This document shows positions 14,591 through 22,886 of a stretch of 32,850 nucleotides of DNA, in pieces (position 1 is the stretch's first letter; every line of letters begins with the position of its first letter). The notes under the pieces were generated by a model. The model was not told where the DNA came from. It was given only the letters and a program-made list of their open reading frames with translations, and made no database searches. This DNA is from a virus. The stretch is taken from positions 1-32,850 of the IMG/VR virus record IMGVR_UViG_3300032289_000562. The stretch is one strand, 5' to 3'. The position numbers were made by a program, and so were the translations under genes.

Positions 14591-14914
14591 TTACACCATC
14601 CGTGCAATAACCAAATCAACGGTAGTCGATGCAAGGTCTACAGAACCACCAGTTGTATTGGTGGTGGCGATTGTCACGGTATTAGCAGCAGAAACATAAG
14701 CGCGGCGAACTAGCCCAGCCTCGCTTACAGCCACAGACATACCCAAAACCATATCGCCAAGAGCAACACCAGGAACGGTAACTGTATCAGTTGCAGCGCC
14801 TCCAGTTGAGATAGAGGCTGAATCTAGAGTTGCAACAACAGCCCAAGTGTCAGAAAAAATACCACGAAATTGGTCATTTCCACGGCGGGAAACAACAGCG
14901 GTAGCAGCAGCCAT
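14591..14914 (-). CDS. Capsid-associated protein, probable decoration (107 aa)
   Basis: The start at 14914 is preceded by AAGGAG; the upstream in-frame start lies in the terminator and lacks a site. Thr/Ala/Val-rich beta sequence with DSASISTGGAATDTVTVPGV and LVRRAYVSAANTVTI. This resembles small head or spike proteins encoded right after phage capsid genes. It is flanked by a terminator-like hairpin on each side, giving its own expression level. Confidence 0.6.
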   Translation of the reverse strand: MAAATAVVSRRGNDQFRGIFSDTWAVVATLDSASISTGGAATDTVTVPGVALGDMVLGMSVAVSEAGLVRRAYVSAANTVTIATTNTTGGSVDLASTTVDLVIARMV

Positions 14915-14927
14915 ATTTGTACTCCTT

Positions 14928-14958
14928 AAGAAAGAACCCCCCACCGTTAGGCAGGGGG
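14928..14958 (-). terminator. Intrinsic terminator after the major capsid gene
   Basis: Minus-strand RNA forms CCCCCUGCC-UAAC-GGUGGGGG (9 bp with two G-U pairs, 4-nt loop), followed by a U-rich UUCUUUCUU. It starts 7 bases after the capsid stop codon. Likely a partial terminator or 3'-end stabiliser that keeps capsid mRNA abundant. Confidence 0.65.
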
Positions 14959-14965
14959 ATTACCA

Positions 14966-15943
14966 TTAGCTTGGTACGACCAGGGCGTAGGCTGCGGACG
15001 AGTTAGGTTCGCCAGCGGTGGCGCTATCACGCAGAGCTTTCACGCCGTACAGAGTATCGGCGGTCAGCAACGTAGCAAGGTATTCTTGCTTGTACTGAGT
15101 CTGAGTGCGAACACCAACTTGCTCAACCAAGACCAAAGCGTCTTTGTGACCCATCAAGCAGACACGGGCAATTGCAGAGCCGCTTGCTGGGAACGCAGCA
15201 GTAGCAGATGCAGAGTCAGCGTTGCTGGTGGCAAAGACAGCCATGCCGTACAGTTGACCAATTTCGCCATTACGGATTGCATCACCATTGCCCACAAAAG
15301 CCTGCTCGGTATAACGGGCAAGGCCCATCAACGTATTGCGGCTAGAAGGAGGAATGATAAAGAAACGACCGTCCATAGGAACATCGTTATCGTCCAGGCG
15401 CTGGATGGTGCGGCGGATAGCCACATCAGTCAGAGCAGAGGCGTTACCAGTGTTGGTATTGGCAGAGTAGTCAAAAGTGGTAGTGCCATCGCCACCAATG
15501 TAAGCAGCAGTGTAGCGGGCGCTTCCAGCAGTACCGCCGTTGAAGTTACGACCAAGCTGAACCAAATCGGTGTCAATTTGTTTCGCCAGAGCATAACCAG
15601 CATCAGAGGTATAGAACGAGCGCAGGCTATTCAGAGCTTGTGCCTCAACGATGTCCTCAATCAAGCGGCTATATTCATAGTGCTTGTTGATGGAAACGTC
15701 AACGGTAGTCTCAGTAGCTGCAATCAGGGTAACAGCAGTGCTTGCTGCTTTAGCAGAAGCAGTGCCACGATAAGGCGCAGGCAGGTGAACGGTGTCGCCT
15801 TTCTTGCCTTTGAAATTCATCTTCGTAACCAGATTAGCCAGAACAAGATTCTTCTTGTAGGCCGCAACGATTTCATCAGACCAAATTTCAGGGATAAAGG
15901 TTGCCGCCGTAGTGGTAGTAACCGCAGGGGTAGGAAATGCCAT
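14966..15943 (-). CDS. Major capsid protein
   Basis: A 325-aa protein with strong site GGAG before ATG. Pattern typical of podovirus coat proteins: IPEIWSDEIVAAYKKNLVLA at residues 17-36, then GDTVHLPAPYRG, the helix ALAKQIDTDLVQLG, RFFIIPPSSRNTLMG, and near the end VLVEQVGVRTQTQYKQEYLA. These match HK97-fold coat proteins of P22/T7-like aquatic phages. It follows the scaffold gene and is bounded by a terminator, as expected for the most expressed gene. Confidence 0.88.
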   Translation of the reverse strand: MAFPTPAVTTTTAATFIPEIWSDEIVAAYKKNLVLANLVTKMNFKGKKGDTVHLPAPYRGTASAKAASTAVTLIAATETTVDVSINKHYEYSRLIEDIVEAQALNSLRSFYTSDAGYALAKQIDTDLVQLGRNFNGGTAGSARYTAAYIGGDGTTTFDYSANTNTGNASALTDVAIRRTIQRLDDNDVPMDGRFFIIPPSSRNTLMGLARYTEQAFVGNGDAIRNGEIGQLYGMAVFATSNADSASATAAFPASGSAIARVCLMGHKDALVLVEQVGVRTQTQYKQEYLATLLTADTLYGVKALRDSATAGEPNSSAAYALVVPS

Positions 15944-15969
15944 GTTAATTCTCCAAAATCAAAAGTTAG

Positions 15970-16713
15970 TTACTTGACCCGTCCCTCTGCGTATGCGGTC
16001 ATGATTTCATCACTCAGCGCATCGTAGCGAGATGGGTCGGTCATCTTCAGCCGAATCAGGTCAGCCCTTCGGTAAACCTTCTTTGAACTCTCTCCAGTTC
16101 CACCTGTATCGACTGCTGCGGCTCTCATACTAGTAGCCCTAGCTGTTTGACCAGCTTGTTCGGCTTGCTTAGTCTTCACGCCACGCAACTCTTTATAGGT
16201 AGAAATCAGTTCGTTAGCCGAATCAAAATCAAACTCACCATCTGCCTTCGCATACAGCCCCAAGCGAACAGGTGAAGATTTCACCCAATTCACAAAGTTC
16301 TGGTCTTGTGCAACTTGCACAAAATCAGGATGTGCCTGCGATAACTTCTGCTGAATCTGAGCCTTCTTGAACTCGATACCTGCTTGTCGAGCAGCTACCA
16401 CATCAGGATGGCTATCAATCGTCTTCTGAACTGCCTTCTGTGGATTCTCAAAGAAATCTACTTCTGGCTCATCCTCTTTGACATATTGCTGCTTAGAAGA
16501 AAGGTTCTGCTTAATTAGCTCATCTGCAAGTTTCCGCACTTCGCCAACTTCTTGTGCCTGCTTCCCAATAAGCCTTTCGGCTTCTTGGTGCATCTTCACA
16601 ATGTCTTCTAAACTTTTGTCCCTGTATTTATCAGGAAGTTCATTAACCTGTTGTTGTCTAGTCTCTTCAACTTCCAACTCGCCAAGCGTCTCATCTTCTT
16701 TGTCAATCAACAT
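15970..16713 (-). CDS. Scaffolding protein
   Basis: A 247-aa, very hydrophilic, acidic and helical protein immediately upstream of the major capsid gene. Contains LPDKYRDKSLEDIVKMHQEA near the N-terminus (a common scaffold/head-assembly motif) and a basic C-terminus (KKVYRRADLIRLKMTDPSRY), the part that binds coat protein in P22-like scaffolds. Ribosome site AAGGAAA. Confidence 0.82.
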   Translation of the reverse strand: MLIDKEDETLGELEVEETRQQQVNELPDKYRDKSLEDIVKMHQEAERLIGKQAQEVGEVRKLADELIKQNLSSKQQYVKEDEPEVDFFENPQKAVQKTIDSHPDVVAARQAGIEFKKAQIQQKLSQAHPDFVQVAQDQNFVNWVKSSPVRLGLYAKADGEFDFDSANELISTYKELRGVKTKQAEQAGQTARATSMRAAAVDTGGTGESSKKVYRRADLIRLKMTDPSRYDALSDEIMTAYAEGRVK

Positions 16714-16766
16714 ATCGTTTCCTTTTCCTGCCGTACTTTCGGTTGTAGGATATTAACGCGACACTT

Positions 16767-17000
16767 TCATGTTTGTGCGTTAGCTTTGCGCTCAGATTTT
16801 AGCTTGTCAGTGTGGCTTTTAGGAAATCTCCCATATGCAGAGGGGAAACTTCCAGACCATCCTTCCAACCTAAACGCTGGAGCAGAGAGTGCGCGAACAG
16901 CTAGTTCACCACACTCACATTGGACATTTACCGCCTCATAAGTGGTAAATTTCTCAAACTTTTGCCCGCATTTGCAGGCGTAATCATACATTCTTTTCAT
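16767..17000 (-). CDS. Zinc-ribbon protein (FmdB-like)
   Basis: A 77-aa protein. The N-terminus YDYACKCGQKFEKF and VQCECGELAVR place Cys at 9, 11, 28 and 30, an FmdB-like zinc-ribbon layout with CxC pairs in place of CxxC. The rest is basic. GAGGAA precedes the start, which lies 17 bases inside the upstream gene. Such small ribbons are common in the structural operons of aquatic phages; role unknown. Confidence 0.65.
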   Translation of the reverse strand: MKRMYDYACKCGQKFEKFTTYEAVNVQCECGELAVRALSAPAFRLEGWSGSFPSAYGRFPKSHTDKLKSERKANAQT

Positions 17001-17223
17001 TCAATTCCTCGTATGCAGTCTCACTGGCCTCTTTCAAGGTTTTCAGCCAAGTAAGAATTGAAAGTTCACCTTTTTTGAATTGTAGGTCTTTTTCGTCAGA
17101 AACTGTTGCAATGTTGTTTATTGAAGCAATAATTTTATCAACATCTTCAATTAAGTCTTTCCAGCCATCCATTGAGAATAGATTGAACCTATCCTCATAG
17201 TATTTCTGAAGCTCAGGTGTCAT
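16984..17223 (-). CDS. Conserved small phage protein of unknown function (79 aa)
   Basis: Begins MTPELQKYYEDRFNLFSMDG and has a helical, acidic body with LQFKKGELSILTWLKTLKE. This pattern (TPELQ-x-YYEDRF...GWKDLIEDVDK) is familiar from cyanophage and related phage genomes, always without function and often beside a zinc-ribbon gene, as here. It starts 4 bases after the preceding stop. Confidence 0.7.
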   Translation of the reverse strand: MTPELQKYYEDRFNLFSMDGWKDLIEDVDKIIASINNIATVSDEKDLQFKKGELSILTWLKTLKEASETAYEELNEKNV

Positions 17224-17226
17224 TAG

Positions 17227-17526
17227 TTACGCGCCCCAAGGTGTACCAGTGGCGCTTACAGGGTTTTTCAATGCTGCAATTTGTGCGGCAAGGCCAGCTT
17301 CAACAGCAGTCTTGTCCACGCCATTAGCCCAGCACCAGTCCAGCACTTCCTGCTGAGTCACGTTGGCGTAGGGAATGGATGGCGTAGCAGCCGCAAAGCC
17401 GCAAGTGCCGTAAGAGCCAGCGGTGTATTCACCATCAACAGCGGATGCTGTCCAGTGCGCGGTGGTGATAAAGCCGTCTGCTACCAAGTAGTCAGTTTGT
17501 ACGATGTTCCAAGTTGTAGTGGTCAT
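17227..17526 (-). CDS. DUF7936-like small protein (99 aa)
   Basis: The start at 17526 is preceded by AAGGAC. Begins MTTTTWNIVQTDYLVADGFI, then TTAHWTASAVDGEYTAGSYG, and ends with a helical region (VLDWCWANGVDKTAVEAGLA). This layout recurs beside phage fibre genes (a family I associate with DUF7936). Possibly fibre-associated. The function is unknown. Confidence 0.6.
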   Translation of the reverse strand: MTTTTWNIVQTDYLVADGFITTAHWTASAVDGEYTAGSYGTCGFAAATPSIPYANVTQQEVLDWCWANGVDKTAVEAGLAAQIAALKNPVSATGTPWGA

Positions 17527-17536
17527 GGTAAGTCCT

Positions 17537-19330
17537 TTAGTTAGATTCAAGTGCCACAATGCGGGCGGTTAGGGAAGTGATAAGAGCTTGTTGCTCTTGG
17601 ATAGCGGCGGTCAGGGTTGCTACCAAATGGCTGGTGTCGATGCTTTGAGACTTAATTGAACCATCTTCATTTAATGCATCTTTTTCACCATGAACTGCAA
17701 TAGGACAAACTGCTGCGAGTTCATGGGCAATAAACCCCTCCCCGTCTGTATCGTCAGCTTTCCATTTGTAAGTGACAGGCTTGAGCAGGGCCACTTTAGC
17801 CAATGCTCCTGTCATCGGGGCAATATTATTTTTTAGGCGGTAGTCAGATGATGTAAGAAATGAGGTTGTTGAACCAGAAGATTGAACACCGCCAATCAAG
17901 CCATTACCGTTGCGAACTAACAAGTGGTAAATGCTATTGGTTCCAGTCCACCTTGCTTCCATGATGTTAGAAAATGAGTCACCATTTACTGAAAATGCAG
18001 GGGCGTTTCCTCCAACATCAGATGTCGAATTAATCAGCACCTTGCCGCTGGAGTCAATACGCATCCGTTCTGCGTTGTTAGTCGCCAACGTTATTGGCCC
18101 ATTCATGGAGTTCAGCAAGTCCATTGCGGACGTTGCGGCTCGATTCACAACATAACAGTTTCCACCACTTGTCTGTAATCTCTGTGCTAAATCGCCACTG
18201 GCTTTATTTAAGTGCAAAAACTCTTGCGGCGAACCAGTACCAATCCCCACATTGCCGCTTTGGTCAATACGCATTCGCTCAAGGGGCTGGGTTGAATTAT
18301 CGTCTAGTGCTTTTGTCCAAAAGGACACAGAGCCTCTTTGACCTGAGCCACCCTCTGCATTAAAAGTAATCCGCGAACCATTGATTGGGTTGGTAGAGTA
18401 GGACCCGCCGTAAGAAACGCCGTTAGTTGAACCGCTTGGGCCATCGGTGCGACCTTGGATGGTTGCAAAGTTATTTCCTGTTCCCGTAACCAAAACAGGC
18501 CCATGTCCGTTTGCGTATGTGCTTGGCGAAGTAGTGCCAATCCCCACGTCGCCAATTGAGGTAATCCGCATCCGTTCTGCGTTCGTGCCCGTCCCCGCCG
18601 ATACTGTATCGAAAGAAAGATAACCACCCGAATCACCACCGCTTGTGGAGTTTAAGCCAGAAATCCTTGCGTTTTCTCTAGAAGTTCCTCCACCGTTTGG
18701 CCCATAAAAAGAAACATAAAACCCTCGACTAGCAGCGCCATTTCCTTGCATCTCAAGCCGCAAACCTTCAGCAGCAGACGATGACGCAGTTGTCGCCAAG
18801 CGCCGAATGTCGCCCGTCACGTCAAGCACATAAGAAGGCGAAGAATTACCAATACCCACGTTACCGGCGGAAGTAATACGCATAGACTCCGCGCCGCCTT
18901 CAGAGAAAGCAATGGTGTCAGCAGCGGGGAAGAAGATGCCTGTGTTGGTGTCGCCTGTAGTGGTGATGGCTGGGGCTGCTGCCGTTCCAGCTTGTACCGT
19001 TGTAACTCCAGTGGCAGATACAGTGGTAAATGCGCCAGTTGTAGGAGTCGTTGCGCCTACAGTGCCGTTGATGTTGATAGACGCTGTGCCAGTTAAATTA
19101 GTGACAACACCAGATGATGGAGTGCCTAATGCTGGAGTAGTTAAAACTGGGCTAGTCAGCGTCTTGTTTGTCAGCGTGTCGGTAGTCGCCCGACCAACCA
19201 GGGTATCTGTAGCCGCAGGCAGGGTAAGAGTCGTAGTGCCAGCTACCGCAGTCGCCTGCAACGTGGTAGTGCCTGACGTAGACCCAGAGATGTCAATTGC
19301 ATTCGGTTTAAGCGTGACTGTAGTTGCCAT
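17537..19330 (-). CDS. Tail fibre with C-terminal S74 intramolecular chaperone
   Basis: A 597-aa protein. An N-terminal stalk (TDTLVGRATTDTLTNKTLTS, then SPVLTTPALGTPSSG) leads to several copies of the AERMRI-(T/D)S-x-GxVGIGT-x-SP unit typical of trimeric fibres. The C-terminus from about residue 495 is an S74 peptidase: SDYRLKNNI carries the catalytic Ser495 and Lys500 of the self-cleaving chaperone, followed by a helical coiled coil. Trimerises, then cleaves itself off. Likely the receptor-binding fibre. Confidence 0.85.
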   Translation of the reverse strand: MATTVTLKPNAIDISGSTSGTTTLQATAVAGTTTLTLPAATDTLVGRATTDTLTNKTLTSPVLTTPALGTPSSGVVTNLTGTASININGTVGATTPTTGAFTTVSATGVTTVQAGTAAAPAITTTGDTNTGIFFPAADTIAFSEGGAESMRITSAGNVGIGNSSPSYVLDVTGDIRRLATTASSSAAEGLRLEMQGNGAASRGFYVSFYGPNGGGTSRENARISGLNSTSGGDSGGYLSFDTVSAGTGTNAERMRITSIGDVGIGTTSPSTYANGHGPVLVTGTGNNFATIQGRTDGPSGSTNGVSYGGSYSTNPINGSRITFNAEGGSGQRGSVSFWTKALDDNSTQPLERMRIDQSGNVGIGTGSPQEFLHLNKASGDLAQRLQTSGGNCYVVNRAATSAMDLLNSMNGPITLATNNAERMRIDSSGKVLINSTSDVGGNAPAFSVNGDSFSNIMEARWTGTNSIYHLLVRNGNGLIGGVQSSGSTTSFLTSSDYRLKNNIAPMTGALAKVALLKPVTYKWKADDTDGEGFIAHELAAVCPIAVHGEKDALNEDGSIKSQSIDTSHLVATLTAAIQEQQALITSLTARIVALESN

Positions 19331-19341
19331 GATTCGTCCTA

Positions 19342-20856
19342 TTAAGGTGTGTTATTCGCGGAGATGTCGGAAAGCGCAGTAATCACTCCAGCAGAAGTCA
19401 TGGATGCGATTGTAGTAGCACCATACTTAAACAGCAATTTCCCGCCTGACTCAACAATAGAAAAGTTTGTTGTTGCAACAGAGCCTGCGCTGCCAGTAGT
19501 GTTTTGATTTAGCGTGGGAATGCTCGCCCAAGTTGGCGTTACTCCAGTTCCAGAAGAGGTTAAAACTTGCCCAGATGTTCCTTGGCTGCCATCAAAGCTT
19601 GTTGTTCCCGTGACACTCAAATCAATAAAACTGCCATTTTTTGGAGTTGTGGCTCCAATTGTCATGTTGTCCATTGTGCCGACATTGATAGGAGCAATCT
19701 CTATTGCACCCGTTCCAGTTGGCTTCATGTGGACATGGCCCGTTCCAGTCGGACTGATGTCAATCTGCGCGTTTGACCCGTTCATATTGGTCGAAACATT
19801 GACTGAAACATTGTCTCCGCCGCCGCCGCCCATGCTGATTTGGGTTGTGCCAGCAGAGTTTTTTAACGACAAACCAGCAGAATTTGTGGCCTGAACTGCT
19901 GCTGTTGTAAGACTTGTAAGCGTTGCTGTGCCGCCAGTAATAGCTACAGAAGTAGCATTTTGAGTAGACATCGTGCCTAAGCCGCTGATGTCTGTAGTGC
20001 TTAGTGTTACAGCACCTGTACGGCCCGCTACAGATGTAACCAAATCTGTTGTGTCAATCTTCTGCCAAACAGAGCCATTGAACAGCAACCAATCGCCGAT
20101 AACCCAATCCGTGATTCCATTCAGATTGGTAGAGCCAGAAGTGCCGACAATGTAGTAATGCCCTTGCGTACCAGTGCTAGATGCAAGTGTTGGCGTGTTT
20201 GTAGATGCGTTCCAAGTGCCTTGGTAACTCAATACACCAGTAACAGATGCCCAAGACAAAGCAGTGCCATTGGTGGTTAAATATTTGCCGCTATTCCCTG
20301 TTTGGCTAGGAATGAGCGCATTGATTTGCGCCTCTAGGCTTGCAATAGAGTCAAGAACTGACTGAGAAGTGCCGCCACCATTGGTGATGACCTTAATCTT
20401 CTCCGCAACATCCATTGGTACGACTTCGCCAGCATTGATTTCTGTGCCATTGCTTAAAACAATGGTTAAACTGCCATCGAAGTCAACAAATGCGTTTGTG
20501 ACGCTTACGCCATCCGCGCCATCTGCGCCATCAGCGCCATTTGCACCCATTGGGCCAGTAGCGCCATCTTTTCCATTACGCCCAGGTGCGCCATCCTTGC
20601 CATTACGCCCATCTTTCCCATCTTTGCCGTTAGAAAGTGAGTTTGCTTTGGACTGAATCGTGCCGTTTAGCTCATCAAAACGTGCCTCAAGGTCTGTCTT
20701 GATTTTTTTCAAGCCTTTGATGACAGCTTCTACGCTTTTGCCAATGCTCTCACTGCGCGCCTGATTAACCTTCTGAGATGCAGCATTTTGCAACGCAACA
20801 GCCATTGCCATCTGCTCTTCAGCAGACATTTTGCTTACTTCTTCAAGAATGCTCAT
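19342..20856 (-). CDS. Collagen-like tail fibre / spike protein
   Basis: A 504-aa protein. A helical N-terminus (1-75), then about 13 Gly-x-y triplets (about residues 77-116) of GKDGKDGRNGKDGAPG type with a GATGPMGANGADG part, then a beta-rich repeat region with TGHVHMKPTGTGAIEIAP and TSFDGSQGTSGQVLTSSGTG. Phage collagen-like segments form trimeric stalks. Together with the S74 fibre it likely makes the host-recognition apparatus. It overlaps the portal gene end by one base. Confidence 0.8.
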   Translation of the reverse strand: MSILEEVSKMSAEEQMAMAVALQNAASQKVNQARSESIGKSVEAVIKGLKKIKTDLEARFDELNGTIQSKANSLSNGKDGKDGRNGKDGAPGRNGKDGATGPMGANGADGADGADGVSVTNAFVDFDGSLTIVLSNGTEINAGEVVPMDVAEKIKVITNGGGTSQSVLDSIASLEAQINALIPSQTGNSGKYLTTNGTALSWASVTGVLSYQGTWNASTNTPTLASSTGTQGHYYIVGTSGSTNLNGITDWVIGDWLLFNGSVWQKIDTTDLVTSVAGRTGAVTLSTTDISGLGTMSTQNATSVAITGGTATLTSLTTAAVQATNSAGLSLKNSAGTTQISMGGGGGDNVSVNVSTNMNGSNAQIDISPTGTGHVHMKPTGTGAIEIAPINVGTMDNMTIGATTPKNGSFIDLSVTGTTSFDGSQGTSGQVLTSSGTGVTPTWASIPTLNQNTTGSAGSVATTNFSIVESGGKLLFKYGATTIASMTSAGVITALSDISANNTP

Positions 20857-22886
20857 TACTGCAATTCCGTGGTGATGCGGTTAAGGAAGTCTTGTTCCAT
20901 TTTTGAGTTTTTATCCTGCATCTGCAACTCAACAATCTTGGACTTGTTCTTGATGTCAGCCTCTTTGAGCATCAATTCAGCGATTTTCACCCGCTTATCG
21001 AACTCAACTTGATTGGCATCAGACTGTTGAGGAAGGTTTTTCGTAGCAGCAGCCAGTGCTTTTGCTTGCAATTCCTGTGGCATAAGCTGCGCTTCGGTGT
21101 TGAGCTTGTTAGCCTCTGCACGATTCTGCTCTGCTTGAGTCGTATTGACCGCAATCTGCGCCTGAGCAGCCTGAAGAGCCAATTGCGTCTTCATTTGCTC
21201 CATTTGCTGCGCCTGCGGGTCAGCTTGGCTCATTTGGTCAAGGGCCGCAATCATCTCAAAGCGATTACTCAGGCTGGAATTCTGGATGATGCCCTTCAAA
21301 ATGATAGGCAAAACAGGTGTATTCGGGCCAAGAGTCTGTAGCAGACCGATAAACTGCTGTTGCTCATGCTCACGGGCAATGATTCCCAGCGTAGCAGTCG
21401 GCAAAAAGTTCATGTCCACAGAGGGATAGCGCTCTGGGTCAAACTGCATAAAGCGGAAAGCCGCCTTATTGATGAACGGGATGAGAAAATCCTCTTGGAA
21501 GTTCACCAAAGTGCGCTTATACCGCTTGATGATGGACGCAACAGCCATCGACATACCGCCTTGGCCCATGTCACGCGCACCATTGGACACCATTCCCTGT
21601 GAATCCAGCGTTCCAGTGCTTTGCAGCAGCATACGCTCAAAGTCTTTGGCAGTGGCGAGGTTGTTGCCATCCGTATTACCAAACTTAAACGGCATCAAAA
21701 TCTCTGATGGATTGCCATTTGTCAGGAAAGCCTTTCCAGGCTTGACCTCAAACTTGGCTCCACGAGGCAGACGAGTCGCATCTACCGCAATCATGGGTGA
21801 TGTAGTCAGTGCCAGCGAGTCCAAATGGCTGCGAACCTGTGCGTCAATAGCTTTCTGCATATTGAACGCTTTTTCCACAGTGCCACGACCCAGCAGACGA
21901 TTCGGAACCGTATCATCTTGATAGGCCAAGACAGGGCGGTCTTTCATCATGTATGGGTTTTCTTCTGCTTTGAGCAGCAACCCATTGTTCGCAATGACTA
22001 CGATTGCCTCTACCATGTCTTGGTATTCTTCAGCAACAGAGTCTTCAGGGAACAGGACTTCAACTTCCTCGTTCACCTTTTTCAGATACTCTCGTGGAAC
22101 CAGACCGTAGTAGGTTAGAAGCACTACTTTTTCATCTTGGAACTGCACAACTTCTTGAGTTGGCTCAAGGTCTGTGTCATCGTAAGTCGGAGTGATGTTG
22201 ACCTTGCGATAGATGCCACGCTCAATGCCACGCACAATTTTGTGGATAGAGACATACTTCTCAATGGCAACGCCCATGCAGTCATCGACTGATGTGCCAT
22301 TCGGGTCAAACAAGAAGTTCTTGGGATTGACAGGAACAATTTTTACGCCAACACGCTCTTTTTCGATAACGCCAATGGCAGCTTGCCCTGGCTGACCTGG
22401 AATCGGCTGCGTAGAAGGAATGAATTCCTTTTCCATGCTGACAACAATTTCACCGATGCCAGTTCCATAGATTTCAGCCATTAGCTCAATCTGGTCAATA
22501 GACTTGCGGATTTTGTCCTTCTTGAAGTCTTCCATCATCTGCGCCTTGAGCGCAGCAACATCAAGTGGAGTGCCGTTCACATCCTTGATGTCATCCTCAA
22601 TGTCGAAGAACTCGCCCTGACCAAAGATAGCTTCCATGATTTCCGCATGGCGCGTCTCGACTGCTTGCTGGGTGGCAGGAGTCACGATACGGCTACGCTC
22701 AGAGTCACGAGTTTTATCTTCAGCAGCCCATTCGCCACGGAAGATACGCTCGTACTCTAGGTAGTCATCAAGAAAGTTGGTATTACGATAATCACGCCAG
22801 CGGTCGCAGTGGTCTGTGATAAAAGCGACTAACTCCTTGTCTTCGGGAGTCGGCTCATAGAAATCGTTTTGGTCAAGTTTTGCCAT
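20856..22886 (-). CDS. Portal protein (P22/T7-like)
   Basis: A 676-aa protein directly after the large terminase (adjacent, no gap). The N-terminus has RWRDYRNTNFLDDYLEYERI and the SRIVTPATQQAVETRHAEIM box, both typical of podovirus portals. The middle has FLFDPNGTSVDDC and MKDRPVLAYQDDTVPNRLLG. The C-terminus is a long Gln/Ala/Glu coiled coil, as in portals with a barrel extension. Forms the dodecameric DNA gate and terminase docking site. Confidence 0.85.
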   Translation of the reverse strand: MAKLDQNDFYEPTPEDKELVAFITDHCDRWRDYRNTNFLDDYLEYERIFRGEWAAEDKTRDSERSRIVTPATQQAVETRHAEIMEAIFGQGEFFDIEDDIKDVNGTPLDVAALKAQMMEDFKKDKIRKSIDQIELMAEIYGTGIGEIVVSMEKEFIPSTQPIPGQPGQAAIGVIEKERVGVKIVPVNPKNFLFDPNGTSVDDCMGVAIEKYVSIHKIVRGIERGIYRKVNITPTYDDTDLEPTQEVVQFQDEKVVLLTYYGLVPREYLKKVNEEVEVLFPEDSVAEEYQDMVEAIVVIANNGLLLKAEENPYMMKDRPVLAYQDDTVPNRLLGRGTVEKAFNMQKAIDAQVRSHLDSLALTTSPMIAVDATRLPRGAKFEVKPGKAFLTNGNPSEILMPFKFGNTDGNNLATAKDFERMLLQSTGTLDSQGMVSNGARDMGQGGMSMAVASIIKRYKRTLVNFQEDFLIPFINKAAFRFMQFDPERYPSVDMNFLPTATLGIIAREHEQQQFIGLLQTLGPNTPVLPIILKGIIQNSSLSNRFEMIAALDQMSQADPQAQQMEQMKTQLALQAAQAQIAVNTTQAEQNRAEANKLNTEAQLMPQELQAKALAAATKNLPQQSDANQVEFDKRVKIAELMLKEADIKNKSKIVELQMQDKNSKMEQDFLNRITTELQ

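Noticed and set aside
15086-16027. Open frame of 313 codons on the plus strand opposite the major capsid gene
   Set aside because: It lies antisense to a well-supported coat gene with good ribosome site and motifs. The long frame reflects the codon use of the real gene.
15970-16766. Separate promoter for scaffold and capsid genes
   Set aside because: The 53-base gap at 16714-16766 shows no convincing -10/-35 pair.
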